Positions 28,276-37,201 of a DNA stretch of 64,000 nt are shown piece by piece. The DNA is taken from positions 111,281-175,280 of the forward strand of contig CAWDEY010000018.1 of NCBI GenBank assembly GCA_963801505.1, read 5' to 3'. Made by a program: the position numbers and the translations under genes. The DNA is from JAOUFP01 sp963801505. GTDB lineage: Bacteria; Nitrospirota; Thermodesulfovibrionia; Thermodesulfovibrionales; UBA6898. A model generated the notes under the pieces. The model was given only the letters and a program-made list of their open reading frames with translations, was not told where the DNA came from and ran no database searches. How positions within the stretch are numbered: position 1 is the stretch's first letter; every line of letters begins with the position of its first letter.

Positions 28276-28725
28276 TTAATAGCTAATCAGGGCATTCAAA
28301 AATTTATCATTCATGCGTCTTACATTCATGCACATAACGAGCGCAAGCTTTTTCAGGATTTTGAATGCTATGGGAGAGATCTCTTTTTCCATTTTCTCAA
28401 AATCTTCCTTGCTGATCAGATACAACTCGGTATTTTCACCGGCGATGGCAAAGGCCTGGTGCTTTCTTTGTTCAAGGATGGAAAGTTCACCGAAAAAATG
28501 TCCCTTGGTAAAGACCGCAAGAGTCTGTTTCCAGCCGTCAGAGGTGACTTTTGCAATTTCAATCTTGCCGGCTTTTATGAGGTAGAGACCTTTTGTGTCT
28601 TCTTTTTCCTTGAAGATATATTCACCTTTTTTGAATTTCAGTTTCTGTATAATTTTTGATATCTTGGCAAGTTCCTGATCGTTAAGGTCTTCAAGTAGGG
28701 TTTGTTCTTTCAGTATTTTGCTCAT
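28276..28725 (-). CDS. Stand-alone cyclic-nucleotide-binding (cNMP/CRP-like) domain protein
   Basis: 149 residues consisting of one cNMP-binding beta-barrel: FKKGEYIFKEKEDTKGLYLIKAGKIEIAK, then GHFFGELSIL, the phosphate-binding cassette region, although the usual Arg of FGExALxxxxxR is replaced (FGELSILEQRKHQAF). The C-terminal helices lack a helix-turn-helix, so it is not a CRP/FNR DNA-binding regulator. It is inserted 11 nt after the true fdhA stop and 97 nt before fhs, suggesting control of, or a partner role in, formate metabolism. Ligand and role unknown. Confidence 0.8.
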   Translation of the reverse strand: MSKILKEQTLLEDLNDQELAKISKIIQKLKFKKGEYIFKEKEDTKGLYLIKAGKIEIAKVTSDGWKQTLAVFTKGHFFGELSILEQRKHQAFAIAGENTELYLISKEDFEKMEKEISPIAFKILKKLALVMCMNVRRMNDKFLNALISY

Positions 28726-28736
28726 GGTCTTTCTCC

Positions 28737-31446
28737 TTATAAATTGGCCGGTTTAACGGTTCTATGTCCTGGCGTTTCAGCAACCGGTTCTATCCTGACA
28801 GCACAGACTTTTAACTCTGGTATTTTGCAAATGGGATCGAGTTCAGCGCTCGTTAATATATTAGCAGCAGCTTCTTTGTAATGGAAGGGAATAAAGACCA
28901 TGCCTTTTGAAGGCTTATCCGAGATAAGGGCCTTTAACGTGATATGTTCCTCTCCTGGAAGATACTTTCAGCAGGTCGCCATTTTGAATTTTGAATTCCA
29001 TTGCATCCTCAGGGTTTATTTCAATATAAGGCTCAGGAGCGACTTTATTTAATGCATATACCTTCCTTGTCATTGAGCCGGTGTGGTACTGGAACAGCTG
29101 CCTGCCGGTTGAAAGAATAAAGGGATATTCCCTGTCCGGCAGCTCTTTTGAAGGGGAGTATTGAACCGCTGTAAACGCTGCCTTTCCGCGCGGAAAACCG
29201 CCCTTGAAGAGATACTGAGTGCCCGGATGGTCAGGTGTGGGGCATGGCCACTGGAGTCCTGAGGATTCTATCCTGTTGTAAGTTATGCCTGCAACAGCCG
29301 GCCAGACCTGGCCTACTTCCTGAAAAACTTCCTCTGTATAATTGTAATTCATTTCAAATCCCATACGCTTGGAGAGGTCGAGGATAATGGCGGAATCTTC
29401 TCTTGCATCGCCAGGAGGATTTACGGCTTTTCTCACTCTCTGGAGTCTTCTTTCTGTATTTGTAAAGGTCCCTTCTTTTTCAGCAAAACAGGTCGCAGGA
29501 AGAACTACGTCGGCAAGTTCAGCTGTCTCAGTCATGAATATGTCCTGTACAACGAGGAAGTCGAGGTTCTTAAATGCCTTTACAGCATGGTTTATATCAG
29601 GGTCGCTCATTACAGGGTTCTCGCCCATTATATAGAGCGCCTTCAATTTGCCCTCCTCAGCTGCCAGGGTCATCTCTGTTGCAGTAAGCCCTGGCTTGTC
29701 AGAAAGCTCAACACCCCAGGCAGTCTCAAACTTGTCCTTTATGGTTTTCATGTCAACTTTCTGGTATCCCGGGTACTGGTTGGGGATGCATCCCATGTCA
29801 GTGGCCCCCTGAACATTATTCTGGCCCCTTAACGGATTAACTCCTGTGCTTTCCTTGCCAAGATTTCCGGTCATTAAAGCAAGATTGGCAATTGCAAAGA
29901 CATTCTGTGTGCCGTGAGAATGCTGGGTAATGCCCATGGTGTAAAATATTGCAGCCTTTTGAGCCTGACCGTATAAGCGCGCAGCCTCAATAATATCTTT
30001 TTTCGGAACACCGGTAATTTTTTCAGCTTTTTCAGGGGTGAAATCTTCTATCCCTTTTTTAAAGGCATCAAAGCCTTCGGTCCACTCGTTTATGAAATGT
30101 TTATCTGTCAGTTTTTCTTTTAAAATAACATGCATGATTCCGTTGAGCAGTGCGACATCTGTTCCGGGCTTATGCTGCATCCACAAGGTAGAAAACCTGA
30201 CAAGGTTAATCTTTCTTGGATCAGCGATAATTATTTTTGCGCCGTTTTTAACAGCCTTTTTCATCCTCAGTCCCACAATAGGATGCGTCTCTGTGGTGTT
30301 GGAGCCAATCACGAAAATCACATCGTTGTTTTCTATCTCCGGAATAGAATTGGTCATTGCCCCTGAGCCGAATACTGTGGCCAGACCGGCCACGGTAGCG
30401 CTGTGTCAATACCTGGCGCAGTGGTCAACATTGTTGGTACCCACCGCGGCCCTGATAAATTTCTGAAACAGGTAATTCTCTTCGTTGGTGCATCTTGCAG
30501 AAGAAAGGCCGCCTATGGAATCAGGACCATTTTTGGCCTTGATCTTTTTGAGCTTTGATGCGACCAGGTCCAGGGCTTCGTCCCACGTCGCCTCCCTGAA
30601 ATGGCCTTTTTCTTTTATGAGCGGGGTCTTCAGTCTTTTGGGGTCGTTTATAAAACTGTAACCGAAGCGGCCCTTAGGGCAAAGCCATCCCTCATTAATC
30701 GTGTCTTCTTTGGAGGAAACGCGGATCACCTCATTGCGTCTGACATGCAAGGTAAGGGAGCAGCCGCAGCCGCAATAGCCGCAGGTAGTATCTATTTCCC
30801 TGATGTCTTTCTGCCTGCCGTGCTGTTTCCATGCCTTGCCTGCAAGAGCGCCTGTCGGGCATACGGCAACGCACTGGCCGCAAAACTCGCAGTCAAGGTC
30901 CTTTTCAAAGGGTGGGCAGACCTTGGCGTTAAAGCCCCTGTAGGCTATGTCTATGGCGCCTACGCCCTCGACTTCGTCACAGACGCGCACGCACTTGCCG
31001 CAGAGAATGCATTTCTCCATGTCCCTTTCGATAAAAGGATTCATGTCTTTTTTTGTATATATCCTTCTTTCGCCTTCGAAACGGTTTTCCCTTATGCCGT
31101 AAAAATAAGCGAGTTCCTGGAGCGTGCAGTCGCCGGCCCTTTCGCAGATCATGCAGTCGTTGGGATGATCGGAAAGTATAAGTTCTAAAATAGTCTTGCG
31201 CAGCTTTTCGATTTCAGGCGTGGTCGTAGTAACTTCCATGCCCTGTGTTACAGGCGTAGTGCACGATGTTACGGGCCTGTTTATGCCCTTTATCTCGACA
31301 ATGCATAATCTGCAGCCGCCGTAAGGTGAGAGTTTCGGGTGATGACAAAGGGTTGGAATGGGTATGTCGGCAAACCTCGCCGCATCCAAAATTGTCGTGC
31401 CATCCGGCACAGAAACCGGCATCCCGTTTATTTTCAAGTCGATCAT
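28737..31446 (-). CDS. fdhA: Formate dehydrogenase alpha subunit, selenocysteine-containing, with N-terminal Fe-S domain (one frameshift)
   Basis: Molybdenum/tungsten bis-pterin enzyme oxidising formate or reducing CO2. An N-terminal [2Fe-2S] domain (C34, C45, C48, C62), a His-Cys cluster (HPNDCMICERAGDC), two [4Fe-4S] clusters (CILCGKCVRVCDE, CEFCGQCVAVCP) and the CGYCGCGCSL cluster precede the catalytic domain. Codon 347 is TGA (30406-30408) in DHCARY-U-HSATVAGLA, the exact Sec position of formate dehydrogenases. Near 28935 an extra base breaks the C-terminus; the other frame continues ALISDKPSKGMVFIPFHY to TAA 28737. About 903 residues. With the NuoF- and NuoE-like genes upstream it forms an NAD(P)-linked soluble complex. 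Cofactor could be finished by the MobA encoded at 15.8 kb. Confidence 0.95.
30377..30408 (-). promoter_or_regulatory. Sec UGA and bacterial SECIS hairpin in fdhA
   Basis: On the minus strand TGA (30408-30406) is followed after 18 nt by a GGTCT loop closed by a perfect stem GTGGCC/GGCCAC (30393-30388 and 30382-30377). The loop matches the GGUCU of the E. coli fdhF SECIS bound by SelB. This shows directly that the genome is built to use selenocysteine. Confidence 0.93.
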
Positions 31447-31449
31447 TTT

Positions 31450-33228
31450 CTAACCCTTACCTATTGCCTTAAATTTACATGTTTCAAAACATGCCCCGCA
31501 TTTGACGCAAACATCCGCGTCGATGGTATGGGCTTGTTTCTTTTCACCGCTTATAGCATTGGCCGGGCATACCCTCTTGCACATACCGCACCCTTTACAA
31601 AATTCGGCGAGTATCTTATACGAAAGGAGGTCCTTGCATACACCGGCAGGACATTTTTTCTTTGAGATATGGGCTTCGTATTCATCCCTGAAATATTTTA
31701 TCGTACTCAATATCGGGTTTGGCGCAGTCTGACCCAGGCCGCAAAGAGAAGTCGCCTTGATGTCGTTTGCAAGGTCCTGGAGAAGTTCTATGTCCCCCTC
31801 TCTTCCATGACCGGAGGTTATCCTTTCGAGTATCTCAAGCAGTCTTTTTGTCCCTATCCTGCAGGGTACGCATTTCCCGCATGATTCAGACTGGGTGAAC
31901 TGCAGGAAGAATTTGGCTATATTGACCATGCAATCGTTTTCATCAAGCACAACCATGCCGCCTGAACCAACGATCGAACCGACAGACGCAAGGGATTCAA
32001 AGTCAACCTTGATGTCGAGCATCTCTGCAGTTATACAGCCCCCTGAAGGGCCGCCTGTCTGGACTGCCTTGAATTTTTTATTGTTTTCTATGCCGCCGCC
32101 GATGTCGTAAATGATTTCCCTCAGGGGGATACCCATGGGGACCTCTATCAGTCCTGAGTTCTTTATCTTTCCGGTCAGGGCAAAGACCTTTGTGCCCTTG
32201 CTCTTTTCAGTGCCGAACGAAGAATACCAATCAGCGCCCCTTCTTACGATATACTGAATATTGGCAAGAGTTTCCACATTGTTTATGACTGTGGGTTTTC
32301 CCCAGAGACCCTTATACACAGGAAAGGGCGGTTTGGCCCTCGGCATCCCGCGCTGTCCTTCAATGGAGGCTATGAGGGCTGTTTCTTCACCGCAGACAAA
32401 GGCGCCTGCACCCAGTTTTATCTTTATATCAAAATTGAATTTCGTGCCAAGGATATTTTTGCCCAGGAAATTTTTCTGTCTGGCCTGTTTTAAGGCGTTT
32501 TTGAGACGCTCTACTGCAAGGGGATATTCAGCCCGGATATAGACATAACCTTTGTCAGCGCCTATGGCATAAGCGCCGATGGCCATGCCCTCAATTACAG
32601 CATGAGGGTTCCCTTCAATGACCGACCTGTCCATGAAGGCCCCTGGATCGCCTTCGTCAGCATTGCAGATAATATATTTCTGGGATGCACTCTCTTTGCT
32701 GCAAATGTCCCATTTTACGCCTGTAGGAAAGCCGGCCCCTCCACGGCCCCGCAAGCCGGACTTTTTTATAAGATCAATAATATCCTGCCGGGACATTTTC
32801 GTGATAACTTTTTGCAGGGCTTCATATCCGTTTATATTTAAATACGAATCAATTTCATCAGGATCTACAATGCCGCAATCAGAAAGCACGACCTTGATCT
32901 GTTTGTCGTGGAACGTATGATAATCTTCAGATACAGCCCACTCCTCAACAGGGACACCCCCGATTATGTGTTCATTGACTATCCGCTCTACCATTTCAGG
33001 CTTGATAAACTGGTATGTTGTCTTGTTGCCATCGACAATTACATCAACGAGGACATCCCTTGCGCAGAGGCCTCTGCAGCCGACTTTGTGCATTGAGCAG
33101 TTTTTGGCAATATCGGCCTTTATATTTTTTTTGCCGAGCAGCTTTTTGAAGGCCTTCATGACCTCGGAGCCGCCGGCTGCTATCCCGCCGGTCCCCATGC
33201 AGATCCTTATTTTAAGGTCATTTCTCAA
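31450..33228 (-). CDS. NuoF/HydB-like NADH- and FMN-binding subunit of the formate dehydrogenase complex
   Basis: 592-residue flavin subunit passing electrons between NAD(P)H and the iron-sulfur chain. Domains in order: thioredoxin-like [2Fe-2S] domain (~1-95, CMGTGGIAAGGS, NCSMHKVGCRGLC); FMN/NADH domain with GLRGRGGAGFPTGVKW and CNADEGDPGAFMDR; SLBB-type region; the N3 [4Fe-4S] motif SESCGKCVPCRIG; and a C-terminal two-cluster ferredoxin (CKGCGMCKRVCP, CVKCGACFETCK). This layout is shared by HydB/HndC-type subunits of bifurcating hydrogenases and formate dehydrogenases, so electron bifurcation with ferredoxin is possible but not shown. Overlaps the NuoE-like gene by 11 nt and precedes fdhA by 3 nt. 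Confidence 0.93.
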   Translation of the reverse strand: MRNDLKIRICMGTGGIAAGGSEVMKAFKKLLGKKNIKADIAKNCSMHKVGCRGLCARDVLVDVIVDGNKTTYQFIKPEMVERIVNEHIIGGVPVEEWAVSEDYHTFHDKQIKVVLSDCGIVDPDEIDSYLNINGYEALQKVITKMSRQDIIDLIKKSGLRGRGGAGFPTGVKWDICSKESASQKYIICNADEGDPGAFMDRSVIEGNPHAVIEGMAIGAYAIGADKGYVYIRAEYPLAVERLKNALKQARQKNFLGKNILGTKFNFDIKIKLGAGAFVCGEETALIASIEGQRGMPRAKPPFPVYKGLWGKPTVINNVETLANIQYIVRRGADWYSSFGTEKSKGTKVFALTGKIKNSGLIEVPMGIPLREIIYDIGGGIENNKKFKAVQTGGPSGGCITAEMLDIKVDFESLASVGSIVGSGGMVVLDENDCMVNIAKFFLQFTQSESCGKCVPCRIGTKRLLEILERITSGHGREGDIELLQDLANDIKATSLCGLGQTAPNPILSTIKYFRDEYEAHISKKKCPAGVCKDLLSYKILAEFCKGCGMCKRVCPANAISGEKKQAHTIDADVCVKCGACFETCKFKAIGKG

Positions 33229-33688
33229 GCTCTTTGTCCTTCAGGTTTCTTACTTCCTTCATCAAATTGTCGGCAGAAACCTTGCCGTAGACTTTATCGT
33301 TTATTATTACTACAGGTGCGATACTGCAGGCCCCGACGCAGTTGACCTTCTCCAGCGTGAACTCTTTGTCGCTGGTTGTCTGCTGCCCCTCGGGAAGGTC
33401 CAGTTCCTTTATAAGGCCGTTTATCAGCCTTTCGGAGCCTTTCACATGGCATGCAGTGCCGCAGCAGGTTGTTATTATATTTTTACCCCTTGGACTAAGA
33501 TGAAACTGGGCATAGAAGGTCGCGATGCCGAAAAAGCGGCTGGCAGGGATATCGAGTTTCTTTGAAAACCATAGCACTGCATCTTCAGGTATATATCCTA
33601 ATTCATTCTGTATGGCCTGCAGAAGGGAAATTATGTTCCCTTCGTGCTTTTCATAATCTGCGCATATTTTATTTAAGATATTTTTCAT
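33218..33688 (-). CDS. NuoE/HydC-like [2Fe-2S] subunit
   Basis: 156-residue thioredoxin-fold [2Fe-2S] protein. The four ligands are in TTCCGTACHVKG (Cys, Cys) and KVNCVGACSIAPVV. N-terminal helices (LLQAIQNELGYIPEDAV) are typical of the NuoE family. It is the first gene of the fdh operon and partners the NuoF-like subunit. Usual length. Transcription probably starts at a promoter ~50 nt upstream (separate entry). Confidence 0.93.
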   Translation of the reverse strand: MKNILNKICADYEKHEGNIISLLQAIQNELGYIPEDAVLWFSKKLDIPASRFFGIATFYAQFHLSPRGKNIITTCCGTACHVKGSERLINGLIKELDLPEGQQTTSDKEFTLEKVNCVGACSIAPVVIINDKVYGKVSADNLMKEVRNLKDKELEK

Positions 33689-33733
33689 CAGATTTTGTAT
33701 GTAATAAATAATGAATTAAATATGGATTTGAAA

Positions 33734-33761
33734 GTTATCATATACAGAGAAAGACTGTCAA
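33734..33761 (-). promoter_or_regulatory. Sigma-70-like promoter of the formate dehydrogenase operon
   Basis: Minus strand TTGACA (33761-33756), 16-nt spacer, GATAAC (33739-33734), about 45 nt upstream of the NuoE-like start. A perfect -35 and a 4/6 -10. Upstream lies an 8-bp inverted repeat that might bind a regulator. Confidence 0.45.
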
Positions 33762-33813
33762 GAAAATCGAAACATATTGATTATTAATAATTTTAATAAA
33801 AATATTCATCCCA

Positions 33814-33843
33814 TTAGAAATACTGCCCTGTTGGAATTTCTAA
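33814..33843. promoter_or_regulatory. Inverted repeat in the fdh/surA divergent region
   Basis: TTAGAAAT (33814-33821) and ATTTCTAA (33836-33843) are perfect inverted repeats 14 nt apart, centred in the AT-rich 300-bp region between divergent genes. Size and spacing suit a dimeric regulator site, but no family can be named. Confidence 0.35.
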
Positions 33844-33991
33844 CACGGCTAACTGGTATTCCGGGCCATAAAATACCGGTGATGTTATGCTCAACAGAGG
33901 CCCGGTTTTCGGACGGAATGTTTACAGTTTGTTGATTTTTTATGTTGTAATCAACGAAAATGTCACAAGATGGTTTATCCGGAGGAAAAGA

Positions 33992-34954
33992 ATGTTTAAA
34001 ACGTATCGTGTTGGAATGATGATAATCGCATGCATCTTTTTGTTTTCTGATCTCAGTCATGCAAATGTCCTTCTGGACAGGGTTGTTGCTGTTGTAAACC
34101 AGGATGTAATAACCTGGAGCGAGCTGTACAAGGCAATGGAAGCGGATGCTTCGCCGAAGATAAAAGAGCTGCAAAAAGATGAACAGAGAAAGGTATTCAA
34201 GGAAAATGAAGCTGTTTTTCTTGAGACACTGATTAATGTAAGATTACAGCTGCAAGAGGCAAAGAATGCCGGGGTAAGAGTTTCTGATGAGGAGCTTCAG
34301 GGGGCTATCGACGGCATCAAAAAGAAATACTCCATGTCAGATGATGCCTTCAGCGAATCTCTGAAGAACGAAGGTTTCACCTATGTCGGAATACAAGAAA
34401 AGGCTCTGGGAACAGATACTTATCAGCAAGCTTGTTAATTCGCAGATAAGAAACAAGATTGTCGTAACAGATGAAGATCTCAGAAAATTTGTCACATGAG
34501 AATAAAGAGGTATTGGAAAATACTGAGAGTTACAGGATAAGCCAGATTTTATTTAAAAAGCAGAAGGATGCTGATAGCAGCAAGCTTGAAGAAAAAGCAG
34601 CTGATTTGCTCAAAAAAATAGAGCAGGGAGAGAGCTTCAGCGATCTTGCAAAACAGTATTCCGGAGGACCCATCTGCAAATGCCGGCGGGGATTTGGGTA
34701 TATTGAAAAAAAGCCAGCTGAACAAAAATTTCACGGATATTATATCCCAGATGAAGCCAGGGGATGTCAGCAAGCCTTTCTGGACAGAGACCGGTCTTCA
34801 TATAATCAAGCTTGAATCCAGGACAGAGGTCAAAAATAAGGATGAGGCATTGGAAGATGCAAGGAACATGCTCAATAATAAGATTTTCAGTGAAAGATAC
34901 AATGCCTGGATAAAATCTCTCAGGGAGAAATCATTTATCGAGGTAAGGCTTTAA
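33992..34954 (+). CDS. SurA-like periplasmic peptidyl-prolyl isomerase/chaperone (three frameshifts)
   Basis: Exported chaperone for outer-membrane proteins. ATG 33992 follows GGAGGAAA. Signal peptide: basic start then MMIIACIFLFSDLSHA. The SurA N-domain begins LDRVVAVVNQDVITWSEL and continues LINVRLQLQEAKNAGVRVSDEEL. Extra bases near 34390, 34497 and 34662 shift the frame; joining them gives ISQILFKKQKDADS, then the parvulin core FSDLAKQYSEDPSANAGGDLGIL and GLHIIKLESRTEV, ending EVRL at 34954. One parvulin domain is seen rather than two. The restored length is ~320 residues. Confidence 0.87.
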
Positions 34955-35006
34955 AACCCAGGCTTTAACCCATGTAAGCAGCATCAGAAATACTCATGGA
35001 GGGAAT

Positions 35007-35673
35007 GTGAATACTCTGAAAATAGGGGTGCTTGCTTCCGGCAGAGGGTCTAACTTCCAGGCGATTATAGATTCCATAGAAACCGGTTATATCCAGGCCC
35101 GGATAAGTGTGCTCATTACAGATAATCCCAATGCCTTCTCGATTGAAAGGGCGGAAAAACACGGGATAGAGTCTCTTGATCATGCTTCCCAAAAACTATG
35201 CTTCCCGTGATGAATACTTCATGGACATTGCTGCTGATCTGAAGAAAAGGGATGTTGAGCTGGTCGTTCTGGCTGGTTTTATGAGAATAGTGGGCAGACC
35301 CTTGATTGAGGCCTATCCCAACAGGGTGATGAATATACATCCTGCTCTTTTGCCGTCTTTTCCAGGACTCCATGGACAAAAACAGGCCAATGATTACGGA
35401 GTAAAGATATCAGGGTGCACAGTACATTTTGTGGATGAAGGGATGGATACCGGGCCTATCATTATACAGGCAGCAGTTGCGGTAAAGGACGATGACACAG
35501 AAGAGACGTTATCAGGGAGGATTCTCAAACTTGAACATAAGATTTTTCCTGAGGCAATTAAGCTCTTCTCTGAGGGCAGGATCGGGATGCAAGGCCGCAA
35601 GGTCGTAATCAGAGGCGCTGTTTTCGATGACAGGCCCTTAATCAGTCCGCCGCTGGGTATCGACTTTACCTGA
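35007..35673 (+). CDS. purN: Phosphoribosylglycinamide formyltransferase (one frameshift)
   Basis: Purine biosynthesis enzyme using 10-formyl-THF, the product of Fhs. GTG 35007 follows ATGGAGG. N-terminus KIGVLASGRGSNFQAIID holds the phosphate-binding loop. An extra base near 35180 breaks the frame around HGI-LPKNYASRDEYF. Catalytic motifs follow: NIHPALLPSFPG (Asn, His) and VHFVDEGMDTGPII (Asp). Ends at 35673. About 221 residues after joining, slightly longer than usual at the C-terminus. Confidence 0.92.
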
Positions 35674-35765
35674 AAGTCGATAGGTATTAACAATGGAAAC
35701 ACGCCAGACTCATGATTGAAGTGGCAGCCGTAGGGATTCGCCCCCCTCTCTCGCACCGCTGCGAA

Positions 35766-35798
35766 CAAAAAAAGGCGGGAGATTTCCCGCCTTTTTTC
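35766..35798. terminator. Bidirectional terminator between purN and the Cys-rich gene
   Basis: AAAAAAAGGCGGGA and TCCCGCCTTTTTT flank a short loop near 35781-35783, giving a GC stem with T-runs on both strands. It can end purN and the convergent Cys-rich gene. Confidence 0.85.
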
Positions 35799-35818
35799 TT
35801 GACTGACTGCCGCCTGCT

Positions 35819-36191
35819 CTATTCGACCTTCTTCATTTCCGTGCCGCAGGTACATTTGCCTGGGTTCTGGCTGATGGTATCGCACTTGCAGTCAGGCCCG
35901 CAGGCGCAGGTATACTTACCGGTGGTTTTGAAGGGGCGTTCGCTTGTCCCATGAATCGGCCTTCAACATCACCTTGCCCTCTTCAACCTTCATTACCTTC
36001 GCCTTCACCATATCTTTGCCGCAGGTACATTTGCCCGGATTTCTCGACATGGTCATGCACGGGCAGTCCGCACCGCAGTTGCAGGCGTAGACCTCGTCAC
36101 CCACCTTCAGGTCAATCTTGCCCGAACCGTCGGCGAATGCAATTGCAGCGCAGAACAGAACGATGATTGCAAACAAAATAGTCTTCCTCAT
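35819..36191 (-). CDS. Exported protein with two Cys-rich (CxCG..CxC..CxCG) metal-binding-like repeats (one frameshift)
   Basis: ATG 36191 begins MRKTILFAIIVLFCAAIAFA, a signal peptide. The mature protein has two copies of one unit: CNCGADCPCMTMSRNPGKC followed by TCGKDM, and after one extra base near 35935, CACGPDCKCDTISQNPGKC followed by TCGTEM, ending TAG 35819. Each unit has six Cys in the order CxCGxxCxC...CxCG. The spacing suggests binding of a soft metal or a cluster in the periplasm; no catalytic domain is present. ~124 residues. I do not know an assigned function for this repeat. AAAGGAGG precedes the start. Confidence 0.75.
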
Positions 36192-36323
36192 GATTTCACC
36201 TCCTTTACGGTTTTCTAAAGTTACAGTTATAAGGTATAGTTCCACTCTATGACATTCCCCACCAGCTGTCAAGCGGATATTTTATCTTACAGTTGCATTA
36301 AAAAAAGGCGAGGAGAGGCGATG

Positions 36324-36403
36324 ACGGGGTTGGCGAACGAATATAAGGAAAAAAATTTACCTTACATTGAGATTCCCTGCGGTCTTGCCGAAGGGAGTCT
36401 TCA
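36324..36403. repeat. Dispersed 80-bp repeat, copy A
   Basis: About 80 bp beginning ACGGGGTTGGCGAACGA and ending GGGAGTCTTCA, nearly the same as 45477-45555; the core TTACATTGAGATTCCCTGCG is identical. Both copies lie in gaps between divergent genes and upstream of a membrane-protein gene. Confidence 0.8.
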
Positions 36404-36492
36404 TTTCACCTGCAAAAGGTATTGTTATAAAAAGAGCGAAGTATTATCATCTCTTTAATGACATTTGTATTGCTGCTGCAGAGGCAGGAGAT

Positions 36493-37104
36493 ATGACGAT
36501 CTATATTCTTGACCTGTTTGGGGTTGCGGTATTTGCCATCACCGGCGCCCTGGCGGCTGGGAAGAAAAAGATGGACCTGTTTGGCGTGGTCGTGCTCGCC
36601 CTTGCGACCGCGCTTGGCGGAGGGACGTTGAGAGATGTCATCCTCGGGGCGTACCCGGTCTTCTGGATTTCAGACCCGACGTATATCTTTGTGGGGACAG
36701 CGGCTGCCATTTCGATATTCGTCTTAGCCCGATTTCGCCGGTCTCCGGCAAAGGCGCTCACATTTGCCGATGCGTTTGGGTTGGCGATCTTCACCGTGAT
36801 AGGGACTGAGAAGGCAATTTCTCTTGGAGTGCCGGGCTCTATTGCCGTAATCATGGGAGTTATGACCGGGGTTGCCGGCGGTATTATCAGAGATATACTT
36901 TCAGGCGAGATCCCGCTGGTACTGAAGGCCGAGATATATGCGACCGCTTCTCTCTGCGGGGCCATTATTTTTGCCATACTCACAAAACATTTCCCATCCA
37001 TGCCGCTGCCAGCGCCAGCTGCTATCGCGGTAATCCTGGGCCTCAGACTGGCCGCAATTCACTGGAAACTTTCACTCCCGGTTTTTCCATCGGATAAGAA
37101 ATGA
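36493..37104 (+). CDS. TRIC-family (UPF0126, YadS-like) membrane channel/transporter
   Basis: 203 residues, seven predicted membrane helices made of two repeats of a three-helix unit: DLFGVAVFAITGALAA...ALGGGTLRDVILG and DAFGLAIFTVIGTEKA...GVAGGIIRDILSG. The GGG(T/I)xRD motif in each half is diagnostic of prokaryotic TRIC proteins, which act as K+ channels or glycine transporters. ATG 36493 has AGGAG upstream; the frame is open further back to 36367, but that part overlaps a dispersed repeat and is not family sequence. Confidence 0.9.
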   Translation: MTIYILDLFGVAVFAITGALAAGKKKMDLFGVVVLALATALGGGTLRDVILGAYPVFWISDPTYIFVGTAAAISIFVLARFRRSPAKALTFADAFGLAIFTVIGTEKAISLGVPGSIAVIMGVMTGVAGGIIRDILSGEIPLVLKAEIYATASLCGAIIFAILTKHFPSMPLPAPAAIAVILGLRLAAIHWKLSLPVFPSDKK

Positions 37105-37201
37105 ACGCCCCAGCTTGATCGTTCAGAAAATAGTTGGAGGAAGTGTATATTAGCCAAAACTATTTTTTGAACCGTAACTATACGAAGTGCTAATATATTA
37201 A

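Noticed and set aside
35724..35760. tRNA-like stretch (GGGATTCGCCCC near a TGGCAG)
   Set aside because: The T-loop is not canonical and the space where the rest of a minus-strand tRNA would lie is occupied by the purN terminator; no cloverleaf can be formed.
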